A DNA stretch of 12,069 nt from JBBRLA01 sp038231615 (lineage in GTDB: Bacteria > Myxococcota_A > Polyangia > Palsa-1104 > JAEUJZ01), in assembly GCA_038231615.1 (NCBI GenBank), contig JBBRLA010000216.1, positions 1 to 12,069 of the forward strand, in the 5' to 3' direction. Made by a program: the position numbers and the translations under genes. Positions 1-6,394 of this stretch are shown piece after piece. The notes under the pieces were generated by a model, which searched no databases, was not told where the DNA came from, and saw only the letters and a list, made by a program, of their open reading frames with translations. Numbering within the stretch: position 1 is the stretch's first letter; every line of letters starts with the position of its first letter.

Positions 1-74
1 AGCAAGCTCAACCCAGCGGCCACGGAAAAATACCGAAGAGCTGGGGCACGAGCATGACGTTGCATCAGTCTAGT

Positions 75-95
75 ATCGCCAATTGGAGTGGCGAT
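75..95. promoter_or_regulatory. 7-bp perfect inverted repeat
   Basis: ATCGCCA at 75-81 is the exact reverse complement of TGGCGAT at 89-95, with a 7-nt loop. No T-run follows on either strand, so it does not look like an intrinsic terminator. It could be an operator half-site pair or an mRNA hairpin. Confidence 0.35.
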
Positions 96-130
96 GGCCA
101 GCAGGAGCCGTATCAATAGCAAAATTGCCG

Positions 131-144
131 ATAATGTATATTAT
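131..144. promoter_or_regulatory. AT-rich palindrome in the probable promoter region
   Basis: ATAAT at 131-135 pairs with ATTAT at 140-144 around a 4-nt GTAT centre. It lies in the only AT-rich patch of the leader and contains -10-like hexamers (TATATT at 137, TATTAT at 139). No -35 element with 16-18 bp spacing is evident. Promoter or operator function is inferred from composition and position. Confidence 0.3.
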
Positions 145-166
145 GTCAACTATCTGACCGCCGCCG

Positions 167-210
167 CCGGAAGTTCTGCCCGCACGGGTCAGCTCGTGCT
201 AAACTTCCGG
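167..210. promoter_or_regulatory. Two-tier stem-loop in the kinase leader
   Basis: A perfect 9-bp outer stem pairs CCGGAAGTT (167-175) with AACTTCCGG (202-210). Inside it, a 5-bp stem pairs GCACG (182-186) with CGTGC (195-199) around an 8-nt loop. The structure ends 39 nt before the kinase ATG. There is no T-tract after it on either strand, which argues against a simple terminator. A structured 5' UTR or a protein-binding operator is the inferred role. It matches no riboswitch class I recognise. Confidence 0.5.
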
Positions 211-249
211 GTGCCTCGTCCAGCGACGGCCCCTGCTCCTTGACACGAC

Positions 250-2379
250 ATGACCGACACTCCCCTCACCGATCGCTCAGAGTGGATCCGCCTGCGTTTC
301 GACCTCCGCGACATCCCGGGCGCTCGCAAGCTATGTGCCGCCCTGGCCGCCGGGCCCGCCACTTCGGAGGAACGCCAGTGTGCCGCCGACCTCCTGGAGC
401 AGCGCCAGATGTGGGAGGATGCTGCCCCCTTGCGCGAGGCCCTCGGCGACCTGCCCCGCGCCAGGGACGACTTTCGCAAGGCCCAGCTTCTCCTCGACGC
501 CGCCCGGGTCTCCGAGCTGCTCGGCGACCACCGCGACGCCAGCCTGGTCTATGAGGACATTCTCGCCAGACATGGAGACAGCCACCACTCCGACCCCAAA
601 GATGGCAGCCACAGCGAACGCCTGCGTGCCCGCCTGGGCCTGGCGCGCATCCTCCGGCGCTTCGGCAAGACCGAGCAGGCCGTGCGCCAACTACAGCAGG
701 CCCGGCAACAGGAGGTCGACCTGCCCGGCTTCCGCCCGGTCCTCGCCGACATCGATCGCGACCTGATCGTCGGCCTCCACGCCATCGGACTCCCCGGGGC
801 CGCCTGTCACGTGTTCGCCCGGCTGCGGAAAGACGCACCGGACGTCCCGGCCACTCTGGATGCGTTCCTGTTGGCCCAACATATCGAGCAGCCCGCTCAT
901 CATGCCGCCGCCGGCCCGGATGCCCCTCCCGTGCTGCTCGAGCGCTATGCCCTTTTGCGTCTGCTCGGATCCGGCGGCATGGGCCGCGTGTACCTGGCGC
1001 AGGACCAGCTTCACGGCGTGCAGGTGGCGGTCAAGCTGATGTCGCCGCCACAGGGCGCCCTTCGGCCTTCCTGCCCCCCCCCCGACGCGCACCAGGACAG
1101 CTACCAGCGATTCGTCCGCGAGGCGCGCGTGGTGCAGGATTTGAGCCACTCGGCCATCGTGCGGCTGATCGAGTTCCATGAGACAGACGGCCTGATGGTG
1201 CTCGAATACATGGCCGGCGGCACTCTGGCCGATCGGGTCCACCCGCTGCCCACGCCCTTCGCCCGCCGGGTGCTCCTGCAGGTGCTCGACGGGCTACGCG
1301 TGGCCCATCGCGCCGGGGTGATACATCGGGACATCAAGCCGCAGAACATCTTTTTCACCCTGGCGGAAGAAGCCAAGCTCGGCGACTTCGGCGTGGCCCA
1401 TCTGCAAGAGCTGGGCGCCACGCAAACCGCCGGTTTTATCGGCACTTTGGCCTATATGTCCCCCGAGCAGATCTCCGGCGGCCGGCTGACCTTTGCCGCC
1501 GACCTGTATTCGCTCGGCGTCACGGCCTTTCAGATGGCCACCGGCAGGCTGCCCTTCACCGGGCCCGATTTCGTCGGGCAGCATCTGGGCGAACCTGCGC
1601 CTCGGCCCAGCCAGGTACTGCCCGGATTGGCCCCTGCGTGGGACGATCTTTGCCTGCGCGCCCTGGCCAAGCGCCCGCAGGACCGCTTCGCCGATCTGGA
1701 GGAGGTGCAGCGGTCCATCGAGGCACTCCCGCAGCATGGGCCGACCGCGCGGGTGCCCGCCCGACGGGCCTCGGGCGCCGACGAAGCCGATAAAGGGGAC
1801 GCAGGGAACGAAAAAGAGCCGGCCTCCGCGCCCGGGCGAATGAGGATCGACGGCGAGGTGAGCCTGCTCCACACCCCCCACAGCACCCTGGCCCTGGGCA
1901 ATGACCCCGGGCTGGGACGGCCGGTGATCGTCGAGCGGTTCCCCGCGGGGCTTTTGCCGGGAGAGGCCGGCGCTCGGCACCTGCGCTGGCTGCGCGTCAT
2001 GGCCCGACATGGCGGCCCGGGCCTGCAACGGGTATTACGCATCGACCTGTCCTTGCCGGAGGCGCAGGTGGTCTATGAGGCGCCAATGGGCGCGGCGGTG
2101 ACGCAAAAAAACGCCAGCGATGATGACCACGGGCTCACCTTCCGCGAGGAGGCGCTCCTGCGCCGGGTGCTCCTTGGGCTGCATGAAGACGGCGAGGTCC
2201 ACGGGGACGTGCTGACCTCGGTGGTGCGCGAGGAGGCGCGGCTGCTCTTGCTGGTCAGCGGCAAGGGGCCACTGTCATTCCCCGAGGCGCGGGTTCCGGA
2301 GACAACGCCGACGGCAGCGGACGATCTCGCCGCCCTCGCGCTTCTGTGTTCGGAGCGCCGTGATCACACCCGCAGGTAG
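250..2379 (+). CDS. Ser/Thr protein kinase with TPR-like N-terminus and degenerate second kinase-like domain
   Basis: A 709-aa predicted cytosolic Hanks-type (PknB-like) kinase that would phosphorylate Ser/Thr of unknown partners. Residues 1-220 are helical and TPR-like. The kinase domain spans about 233-500: glycine loop GSGGMG from 240, ATP-binding Lys262 in VAVK, catalytic loop HRDIKPQN from 359 (Asp361, Asn366), DFG at 379-381, SPE ending at Glu406, and DLYSLG from 418. All catalytic residues are present, so this domain should be active. A low-complexity linker (about 500-535) leads to a second region (about 540-709) that resembles a decayed kinase domain. No transmembrane helix or PASTA repeat is seen, which is unlike receptor-type PknB. 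A C10 run lies between Lys262 and the αC helix. The ATG at 250 has no clear ribosome site, but no better in-frame start is visible. Substrates cannot be deduced; no FHA or phosphatase gene is adjacent. Confidence 0.95.
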   Translation: MTDTPLTDRSEWIRLRFDLRDIPGARKLCAALAAGPATSEERQCAADLLEQRQMWEDAAPLREALGDLPRARDDFRKAQLLLDAARVSELLGDHRDASLVYEDILARHGDSHHSDPKDGSHSERLRARLGLARILRRFGKTEQAVRQLQQARQQEVDLPGFRPVLADIDRDLIVGLHAIGLPGAACHVFARLRKDAPDVPATLDAFLLAQHIEQPAHHAAAGPDAPPVLLERYALLRLLGSGGMGRVYLAQDQLHGVQVAVKLMSPPQGALRPSCPPPDAHQDSYQRFVREARVVQDLSHSAIVRLIEFHETDGLMVLEYMAGGTLADRVHPLPTPFARRVLLQVLDGLRVAHRAGVIHRDIKPQNIFFTLAEEAKLGDFGVAHLQELGATQTAGFIGTLAYMSPEQISGGRLTFAADLYSLGVTAFQMATGRLPFTGPDFVGQHLGEPAPRPSQVLPGLAPAWDDLCLRALAKRPQDRFADLEEVQRSIEALPQHGPTARVPARRASGADEADKGDAGNEKEPASAPGRMRIDGEVSLLHTPHSTLALGNDPGLGRPVIVERFPAGLLPGEAGARHLRWLRVMARHGGPGLQRVLRIDLSLPEAQVVYEAPMGAAVTQKNASDDDHGLTFREEALLRRVLLGLHEDGEVHGDVLTSVVREEARLLLLVSGKGPLSFPEARVPETTPTAADDLAALALLCSERRDHTRR
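1074..1083 (+). repeat. C10 homopolymer inside the kinase domain
   Basis: Ten consecutive C residues cover the end of a Cys codon and three Pro codons, in the loop after the ATP-binding lysine. A one-base slip would frameshift the kinase before its catalytic loop. Such tracts are known phase-variation sites in some bacteria, but here they may only reflect GC-rich sequence or a sequencing-error hotspot. Confidence 0.9.
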
Positions 2380-2813
2380 AACGCCGCGCCGAGCTGGGTC
2401 AGAAAGAAGAGCAGCGATAGCAAAAGCCCCACCGCCGAGAGTCCGTACCCGCTGCCGTACGTGAGCTGTGAGGCGCCGAGGCCCCGGGCAGAGCAATACA
2501 GGCCCAGCCCCGAGAAGATCAGTCCGAGAAAGGGCACGACGCCCAGGGCCCCCAGGAGGAAGCCGGCGATGGCGAAGCGGTTGACCGGCACCAGCACCAC
2601 CGAATCCGGCGGCGCGCGCTTGCCGCGGAGGGTGCTTTCGAGCAGGGCGGCCTCGACCTCGGCCACCTCGCGGGCATAAAGCCAGCCTTTCAAGGGATGG
2701 TAGACGCGGTCGATGGGCGATAGCAAACCGGCGCTGGCCTGCTGCAACAATTCCTGCTCGGTGAGAAATACGTCCCGCGCCCCGCGCGAGACAATGAAGT
2801 GTCCATTCATCAA
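2364..2813 (-). CDS. Small membrane protein, GYF_2-like N-terminus plus DUF4190-like transmembrane pair
   Basis: A 149-aa protein of unknown function. Residues 5-60 (GHFIVSRG...LTEQELLQQASAGLLSP...GWLYARE) resemble the GYF_2/DUF4339 module, a small fold thought to bind proline-rich or other partner peptides. Residues about 79-103 and 122-146 are two hydrophobic helices separated by a Gly-rich turn with an SARGLGA motif, as in DUF4190 proteins. The N-terminal domain is therefore probably cytoplasmic with a membrane anchor behind it. The start has a good AAGGA ribosome site (2820-2824) 6 nt upstream; ATG at 2810 is an alternative. Its last codons overlap the 3' end of the convergent kinase gene by 16 bp. 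Family assignment is by motif memory, not a search. Confidence 0.85.
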   Translation of the reverse strand: MMNGHFIVSRGARDVFLTEQELLQQASAGLLSPIDRVYHPLKGWLYAREVAEVEAALLESTLRGKRAPPDSVVLVPVNRFAIAGFLLGALGVVPFLGLIFSGLGLYCSARGLGASQLTYGSGYGLSAVGLLLSLLFFLTQLGAAFYLRV

Positions 2814-2819
2814 ATTGTT

Positions 2820-2824
2820 TCCTT
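2820..2824 (-). promoter_or_regulatory. Ribosome binding site of the GYF_2-like gene
   Basis: The minus strand reads AAGGA 6 nt before the ATG at 2813. This supports that start over other in-frame codons. Confidence 0.6.
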
Positions 2825-2930
2825 CAGCAAACGCAAACCACCAGGCATCCGCAGGCTAGGGCAGCTTGACGCACGGGCCAAGTTTCTCGCTTTCGCGGCG
2901 GGTGAACGGGCAGCGCGGCGCATGCTACGG

Positions 2931-2959
2931 TTGACCCTGCCGGCTGCTGGCCGTAGGTT
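2931..2959 (+). promoter_or_regulatory. Possible promoter for the ygfZ-like gene, perhaps leaderless
   Basis: TTGACC (2931-2936; 5 of 6 matches to the sigma-70 -35 consensus) is followed 17 bp later by TAGGTT (2954-2959; 3 of 6 matches to the -10). Transcription would start at about 2966, the ATG itself. No Shine-Dalgarno sequence precedes that ATG. The weak -10 keeps this tentative. Confidence 0.3.
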
Positions 2960-2965
2960 GTGTTC

Positions 2966-4060
2966 ATGGATTCTCCCGTCTTTCTGCGCTCCCTCGATGA
3001 CCGGGCCCGCCTGATCTTGCGCGGCCCCGACCGGAAGCGCTTCTTGCATGGCATGGTCACCAACGACATCAATGGGCTCGCGCCGGGCCACGGCTGCCAC
3101 GCGGCAATGCTGACGGTGAAGGGCAAGATGCTGGCCGACATGGCGGTCCACGCCTGCGGGCAGGACACGTCGCAGTCGCCATCGTTATCAGGCGACAAGG
3201 ATTTCCTGCTCCTTGAGATGGAGGGCCCGCTGCGGCACAAGATCCGTGAGGCGCTTTACCGATATCTGGTCATGGACGATGTCACCATCGAAGATGTCAC
3301 CGACGAGCTGGGCGAGCTGGGGGTGTACGGCCAAGGGGCGGCGGCGGCGCTTCACGCGGCGATCGGGGCCGGCGTGGACTTCCCGCAAGCGCCCTACCAT
3401 CATGTGGAGGTCCCCGGCGGCGAAGGCGGGGCCCTGCGGGTGGCGGCGACAGTGGAGCTGCGCCTCGCGGGCTATCACGTCTTCGGGGCGCTTTCGGCGC
3501 TTTCGGCGCTCTCGTCGCGGCTGCTGGCCGCGGGGGCCCGGAAGCTTGGGGAAGACGAGGCGGAGGTGCTGCGGGTGGAGGCCGGCGTCCCGCGCTACGG
3601 CCTGGACATAGACGAGGACCGGCTGCCGGTGGAGGCCCGGCTGGATGACGCGGTCAGCTTCACCAAGGGCTGCTACCTGGGACAGGAGGTGGTAGCGCGG
3701 GTGACGGCTCGTGGCCACATCAACCGCAAGCTGGTGGGTCTGCGCTTCCCCGGGGTCGATGCGCCGCCGCCCCGAGGCACCAAGCTGTCCCACGAGACCC
3801 GCCCCGACGCGGGCACAGTGATGACGGCGGTGTACTCGCCGCGCCACGGGGTGATCGCCCTGGGCTACGTCCACCGCAGCGTGTGGCAACCGGGTACCCG
3901 CCTCACCGTCTCGGCAGGCGGTGAGGGTGCCGGCGCGGGCGAGACCGGGGCGCCACCCGGGCAAGAGGTCAAGGAAACGGAGGGCTCGGGCCTTTTGGCC
4001 ATCGTCGCCGACCTGCCCTTTGCCGAACCGCAAGAGAATCGCGACAGCCCGATCCCGTGA
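2966..4060 (+). CDS. ygfZ: YgfZ/GcvT-family folate-binding protein
   Basis: A 364-aa member of the YgfZ (COG0354) family, which resembles GcvT and binds folate. In E. coli, YgfZ supports maintenance of certain iron-sulfur enzymes such as the tRNA methylthiotransferase MiaB. The family signature KGCYLGQE is intact at about 234-241, with the conserved Cys236, followed by ARGHINRKLVGL. The N-terminal FLHGMVTNDI segment also fits the family. A 9-bp triplet repeat encodes LSALSALSS in the middle. I chose the ATG at 2966; a GTG at 2960 in the same frame is possible. The C-terminal tail after about residue 310 is Gly/Glu-rich and probably disordered. Its TGA (4058-4060) overlaps the GTG of a duplicated start region as GTGA, suggesting translational coupling to the next gene. 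Confidence 0.93.
   Translation: MDSPVFLRSLDDRARLILRGPDRKRFLHGMVTNDINGLAPGHGCHAAMLTVKGKMLADMAVHACGQDTSQSPSLSGDKDFLLLEMEGPLRHKIREALYRYLVMDDVTIEDVTDELGELGVYGQGAAAALHAAIGAGVDFPQAPYHHVEVPGGEGGALRVAATVELRLAGYHVFGALSALSALSSRLLAAGARKLGEDEAEVLRVEAGVPRYGLDIDEDRLPVEARLDDAVSFTKGCYLGQEVVARVTARGHINRKLVGLRFPGVDAPPPRGTKLSHETRPDAGTVMTAVYSPRHGVIALGYVHRSVWQPGTRLTVSAGGEGAGAGETGAPPGQEVKETEGSGLLAIVADLPFAEPQENRDSPIP
3488..3514 (+). repeat. Three in-frame 9-bp tandem repeats within ygfZ-like gene
   Basis: GCGCTTTCG occurs at 3488-3496 and 3497-3505, then as GCGCTCTCG at 3506-3514. The period is a multiple of three, so copy changes would add or remove a Leu-Ser-Ala triplet without a frameshift. It is probably a minisatellite in a surface loop. 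Confidence 0.85.
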
Positions 4061-4131
4061 CGGCGGTGGAGCTTGCGGCCCGGCCGCCGCGCATGGACGA
4101 AGCCCATCTGGGCACACCGGTGGCCCGATGA
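4057..4131 (+). other. 24-codon ORF made by a duplicated gene start, coupled at both ends
   Basis: GTG at 4057 opens a frame ending in TGA at 4129-4131. Its GTGA overlaps the ygfZ stop and its TGA overlaps the next ATG as ATGA. The 24-residue product matches the N-terminus of the following membrane protein at 14 of 24 positions (identical TAVELAARP at residues 2-10, then R12, D14, A16, L18, P21). It could be a vestigial start left by the tandem duplication, or a leader peptide that carries ribosomes from ygfZ to the next gene. Translation is not proven. Confidence 0.4.
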
Positions 4132-4198
4132 CGGCGGTGGAGCTTGCGGCCCGCCCGCTGCGCTTCGACAAGGCACAGCTCCTGGCGCCGATGGTGGT
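4057..4198 (+). repeat. 71-bp diverged tandem duplication of a gene start
   Basis: Copy 1 is 4057-4127 and copy 2 is 4128-4198. Bases 4058-4082 and 4129-4153 are identical over 25 nt. The next 27 positions have 8 mismatches, and the last 18 are weakly similar, about 51 of 71 overall by eye. The unit length is not a multiple of three, so the copies are read in different frames and copy 1 ends at the start codon of copy 2. Confidence 0.85.
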
Positions 4199-4844
4199 GC
4201 TGCCGGGGCTGCTGCTGGCCGCGGCCCACGCCCCGGTGGCGCTTTTGACCTTCGGTCCCCTGGTGCTGACCTCGTGGGCGCTGGCCCGCCGGGACCGCTA
4301 CTACCTCGATCGCTGCGTGGTGCGGGCGGACGGGGCGCTGCTGGAGCTTGTGTACCGTCGGCGCCCCCCCTTCTCGCCTGATCGCGGCAAGCGGCTGGCG
4401 GCGGTGGACCTGCGCTACGCCAAACGGCAGTGGAGCCCCGGGGGGGACCTGATCCTCTCGGAGGGGGAGGCCAGCTACCTGGCTTTCGGGGTGGACCCAC
4501 CGGCCAGCGCCTACCCGTTAGGCGAGGACGGCGAGCCCTTGCCGGTGGTGTTCTGGCGGGCGGTGCGTCTGTCGGGACCGGACCTGTCCCGCCTGGGCGA
4601 GGCCATCGAGTCGGTGCCCTCACGTCCGCCGCCGGACCTTTGCAGCCCAGTGGACCTGTTGGAAGTGATCGGCTCGGTGGGGCCCTGGGGCCGGCAGGCG
4701 GAAAAGCGGCTCATCCAGCACCTCGCCCAGGCCGGCGCAGAAGAGCGGCCCGGCGGCGTCCTGTCCAGCCTGCGGGACCTGGCGCTGCGGCAGGATGCAG
4801 TCGGGCAGGCGGCCCACCGGGTGCTGGTGGGGGCAGCCCGGTAA
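4128..4844 (+). CDS. Unknown membrane-anchored protein (238 aa)
   Basis: I do not recognise this family. Residues about 18-53 form one long or two short hydrophobic helices (LLAPMVVLPGLLLAAA...LTFGPLVLTSWALA) followed by the basic stretch ARRDR. The protein is therefore probably tethered to the inner membrane with a soluble C-terminal part. Residues 60-150 look β-rich, with VVRADGALLELVYRR, GDLILSEGEASYLAFG and PVVFWRAVRLSG. Residues 170-238 look helical. The ATG at 4128 overlaps the TGA of a short upstream ORF as ATGA; ORF extension further upstream would run into ygfZ. C7 (4364-4370) and G7 runs lie within the gene. Tight linkage to ygfZ suggests cotranscription, but no functional link is evident. 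Confidence 0.8.
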   Translation: MTAVELAARPLRFDKAQLLAPMVVLPGLLLAAAHAPVALLTFGPLVLTSWALARRDRYYLDRCVVRADGALLELVYRRRPPFSPDRGKRLAAVDLRYAKRQWSPGGDLILSEGEASYLAFGVDPPASAYPLGEDGEPLPVVFWRAVRLSGPDLSRLGEAIESVPSRPPPDLCSPVDLLEVIGSVGPWGRQAEKRLIQHLAQAGAEERPGGVLSSLRDLALRQDAVGQAAHRVLVGAAR

Positions 4845-4984
4845 AAGCGATAATAGGGGGACGCCCCAAAGGCAGCCTCCTCCCACTACTCGATCCTCCG
4901 GGTGGCCTCCGGGTGGGTCTATCCTCCGGTGGGTCCGGCCTTTTCTGGCTACATGGGAGGTCGCGGTCGTCTTCAGTTGAAGCT
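4845..4984 (+). other. Intercistronic spacer before the aminotransferase gene
   Basis: This 140-bp gap holds a short GGGG/CCCC hairpin (4857-4867) with no T-run and three short direct repeats (4895-4933). No clear promoter, terminator or strong ribosome site was seen. Only a weak GAAG precedes the ATG at 4985. Confidence 0.5.
4895..4933 (+). repeat. Three 11-bp direct repeats in the spacer
   Basis: CCTCCGGGTGG occurs at 4895-4905 and again immediately at 4906-4916. A near copy, CCTCCGGTGGG, follows at 4923-4933. The repeats are non-coding and lie between two same-strand genes. Their function is unknown. Confidence 0.8.
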
Positions 4985-6340
4985 ATGATGCAGCCGATGA
5001 TCGCCACCCCCGTCCTGTCCTGCATCGACCACCTGCCCAGCGGCGCCGCCGCCGAGGAAGACGAGGCCCGAGCCGGCCTGGCCCAAGTGGCCCTTTCGTT
5101 GGTCGGCTCCGAAATCCTCAAGATCGCCGCCGAGATCCGCCAGATGCAGCAGCGCGGCGTACAGATCTGCAACCTGACCGTCGGCGACTTCGCCCCCAGC
5201 CAGTTCCCCATCCCGCGGGCCTTGCAGGCCGCCATCACCCGGGCCTACGAACGCCGCGAGACCAACTACCCGCCCTCCGACGGCGTGCTCTCGACCCGGG
5301 AGGCGGTGGTCACCTTCTACCGCCGGGAGCTTGGCCTCGACTATCCGCTCTCGGGCATCATCATCACCGGCGGCGCCCGACCGGCCATCTATGGCACCTA
5401 CCGGGCGCTGGTCGAGCGGGGCGACCGGGTTATCTATCCCCTGCCCTCGTGGAACAACAACCATTATGTCCACCTGTCCGAGGCCGTCGGAGTGCCCCTG
5501 CAGACCCGAGCTGAGGACCGCTTCATGCCCACCGCGGCGGCCATCGAGCCGCTCTTGCCTGGAGCGCGGCTCCTGTGCCTGAACAGCCCGCTCAACCCCA
5601 CCGGCACCATGCTCGCTGCCGACGAGCTGCGCGGCATCTGCGAGCTGATCGTCTCGGAGAACCGGCGGCGGCGCAAGAGCGGCGAGCGCCTGCTGTACCT
5701 GATGTACGATCAAGTGTACTTCATGCTGACCTTTGGCGGCGCCCGCCACGTGACGCCCTTGGAACTGGTGCCGGAGATGGCCGCCTACACCCTCTTCGTC
5801 GATGGCATCAGCAAGTCGCTGAGCGCCACCGGGCTGCGGGTGGGCTGGATTGCCGCCCCGCCCTACATCGCCGCCCGCATGCGGGACCTTCTGGGACATA
5901 TCGGGGCCTGGGCCCCGCGCCCCGAGCAAATCGCCGCGGGCGAGGTGCTGGTCGACGCCGCGACCCTGTCCGAATACCACCAGGAGATGAGCGGCAAGGT
6001 GCAGGCCCGTCTGAACCTGCTCTACCAGGGGTTCCAGCGCATGGGTCAGGAGGGCCTGGGAGTCGAGGCGATCTCCCCGCAGGGGGCGATCTACCTGTCT
6101 GTGCGGCTGCCCCTGCACGGGCGCCGGCTGCCCGCGGAACATGGCGGGGGTGTCATCGCCACCAACGAGCAGATCCGCCGCTACCTTTTGGACGCCGCCG
6201 GCCTGGGGGTGGTGCCCTTCCAGGCCTTCGGCATGCGCGACGAGACCGGCTGGATGCGCTTGTCGGTGGGTGCGGTAAGCACCGACGACATCCAGGCCAT
6301 GCTGCCGCGCCTGGCCACCGCCTTGCGGGCGCTTGACTGA
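4985..6340 (+). CDS. PLP-dependent class I/II aminotransferase
   Basis: A 451-aa fold-type I aminotransferase expected to exchange an amino group between an amino acid and a 2-oxo acid, using pyridoxal phosphate in the cytosol. Visible motifs are NSPLNPTG from 200 (Asn204, substrate/cofactor pocket), YDQVY at 241-245 (Asp242 for the pyridine nitrogen), SKSLSATGLRVGW from 276 with Schiff-base Lys277 and phosphate-binding Arg285, and a C-terminal WMRLSVG with Arg425 for the substrate carboxylate. N-terminal ILKIAAEIR and CNLTVGDF are typical of the aspartate/aromatic aminotransferase-like subgroup. Substrate specificity cannot be read from sequence. The first 35 residues extend beyond the usual start, and three ATGs (4985, 4988, 4997) are possible. 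The next gene begins 54 bp downstream on the same strand. Confidence 0.95.
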   Translation: MMQPMIATPVLSCIDHLPSGAAAEEDEARAGLAQVALSLVGSEILKIAAEIRQMQQRGVQICNLTVGDFAPSQFPIPRALQAAITRAYERRETNYPPSDGVLSTREAVVTFYRRELGLDYPLSGIIITGGARPAIYGTYRALVERGDRVIYPLPSWNNNHYVHLSEAVGVPLQTRAEDRFMPTAAAIEPLLPGARLLCLNSPLNPTGTMLAADELRGICELIVSENRRRRKSGERLLYLMYDQVYFMLTFGGARHVTPLELVPEMAAYTLFVDGISKSLSATGLRVGWIAAPPYIAARMRDLLGHIGAWAPRPEQIAAGEVLVDAATLSEYHQEMSGKVQARLNLLYQGFQRMGQEGLGVEAISPQGAIYLSVRLPLHGRRLPAEHGGGVIATNEQIRRYLLDAAGLGVVPFQAFGMRDETGWMRLSVGAVSTDDIQAMLPRLATALRALD

Positions 6341-6342
6341 CG

Positions 6343-6369
6343 GACGAAATCGACCTGAACGACGAAATC
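6343..6369 (+). repeat. 9-bp direct repeat at the aminotransferase/PhnD-like junction
   Basis: GACGAAATC occurs at 6343-6351 and at 6361-6369, an 18-bp period, directly after the aminotransferase stop. Confidence 0.7.
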
Positions 6370-6375
6370 TGGCTT

Positions 6376-6391
6376 CCGGCGCTGTCGCCGG
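6376..6391 (+). promoter_or_regulatory. 6-bp GC stem-loop before the PhnD-like gene
   Basis: CCGGCG (6376-6381) pairs with CGCCGG (6386-6391) around a CTGT loop, immediately upstream of the ATG at 6395. No T-run follows, so termination is unlikely to be strong. It could limit ribosome access to the first ATG, which would favour the second ATG at 6413. Confidence 0.4.
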
Positions 6392-6394
6392 CTT

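Larger units (their letters stand above)
1..249. other. Non-coding leader upstream of the kinase, rich in inverted repeats
   Basis: No convincing gene was found here. All three plus-strand frames are open at the left edge, but they close within about 120 bases and none gives a recognisable C-terminus. The stretch holds three inverted repeats, listed separately, and an AT-rich patch at about 117-156 that contrasts with the GC-rich surroundings. That patch is the most likely place for a promoter, although no clean -35/-10 pair with normal spacing is visible. No good Shine-Dalgarno sequence precedes the kinase ATG at 250. Confidence 0.5.

Noticed and set aside
1..117. C-terminus of an upstream plus-strand gene
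   Set aside because: All three frames are open from the edge for 19-39 codons with none clearly protein-like, so no frame can be chosen.
240..245. Perfect TTGACA -35 hexamer just before the kinase ATG
   Set aside because: No -10-like hexamer follows 16-18 bp later, and it would start transcription inside the gene.
6376..6391. Intrinsic terminator after the aminotransferase gene
   Set aside because: The 6-bp GC stem is real but is followed by CTTATG with no T-run, and the next start codon is 3 nt away.
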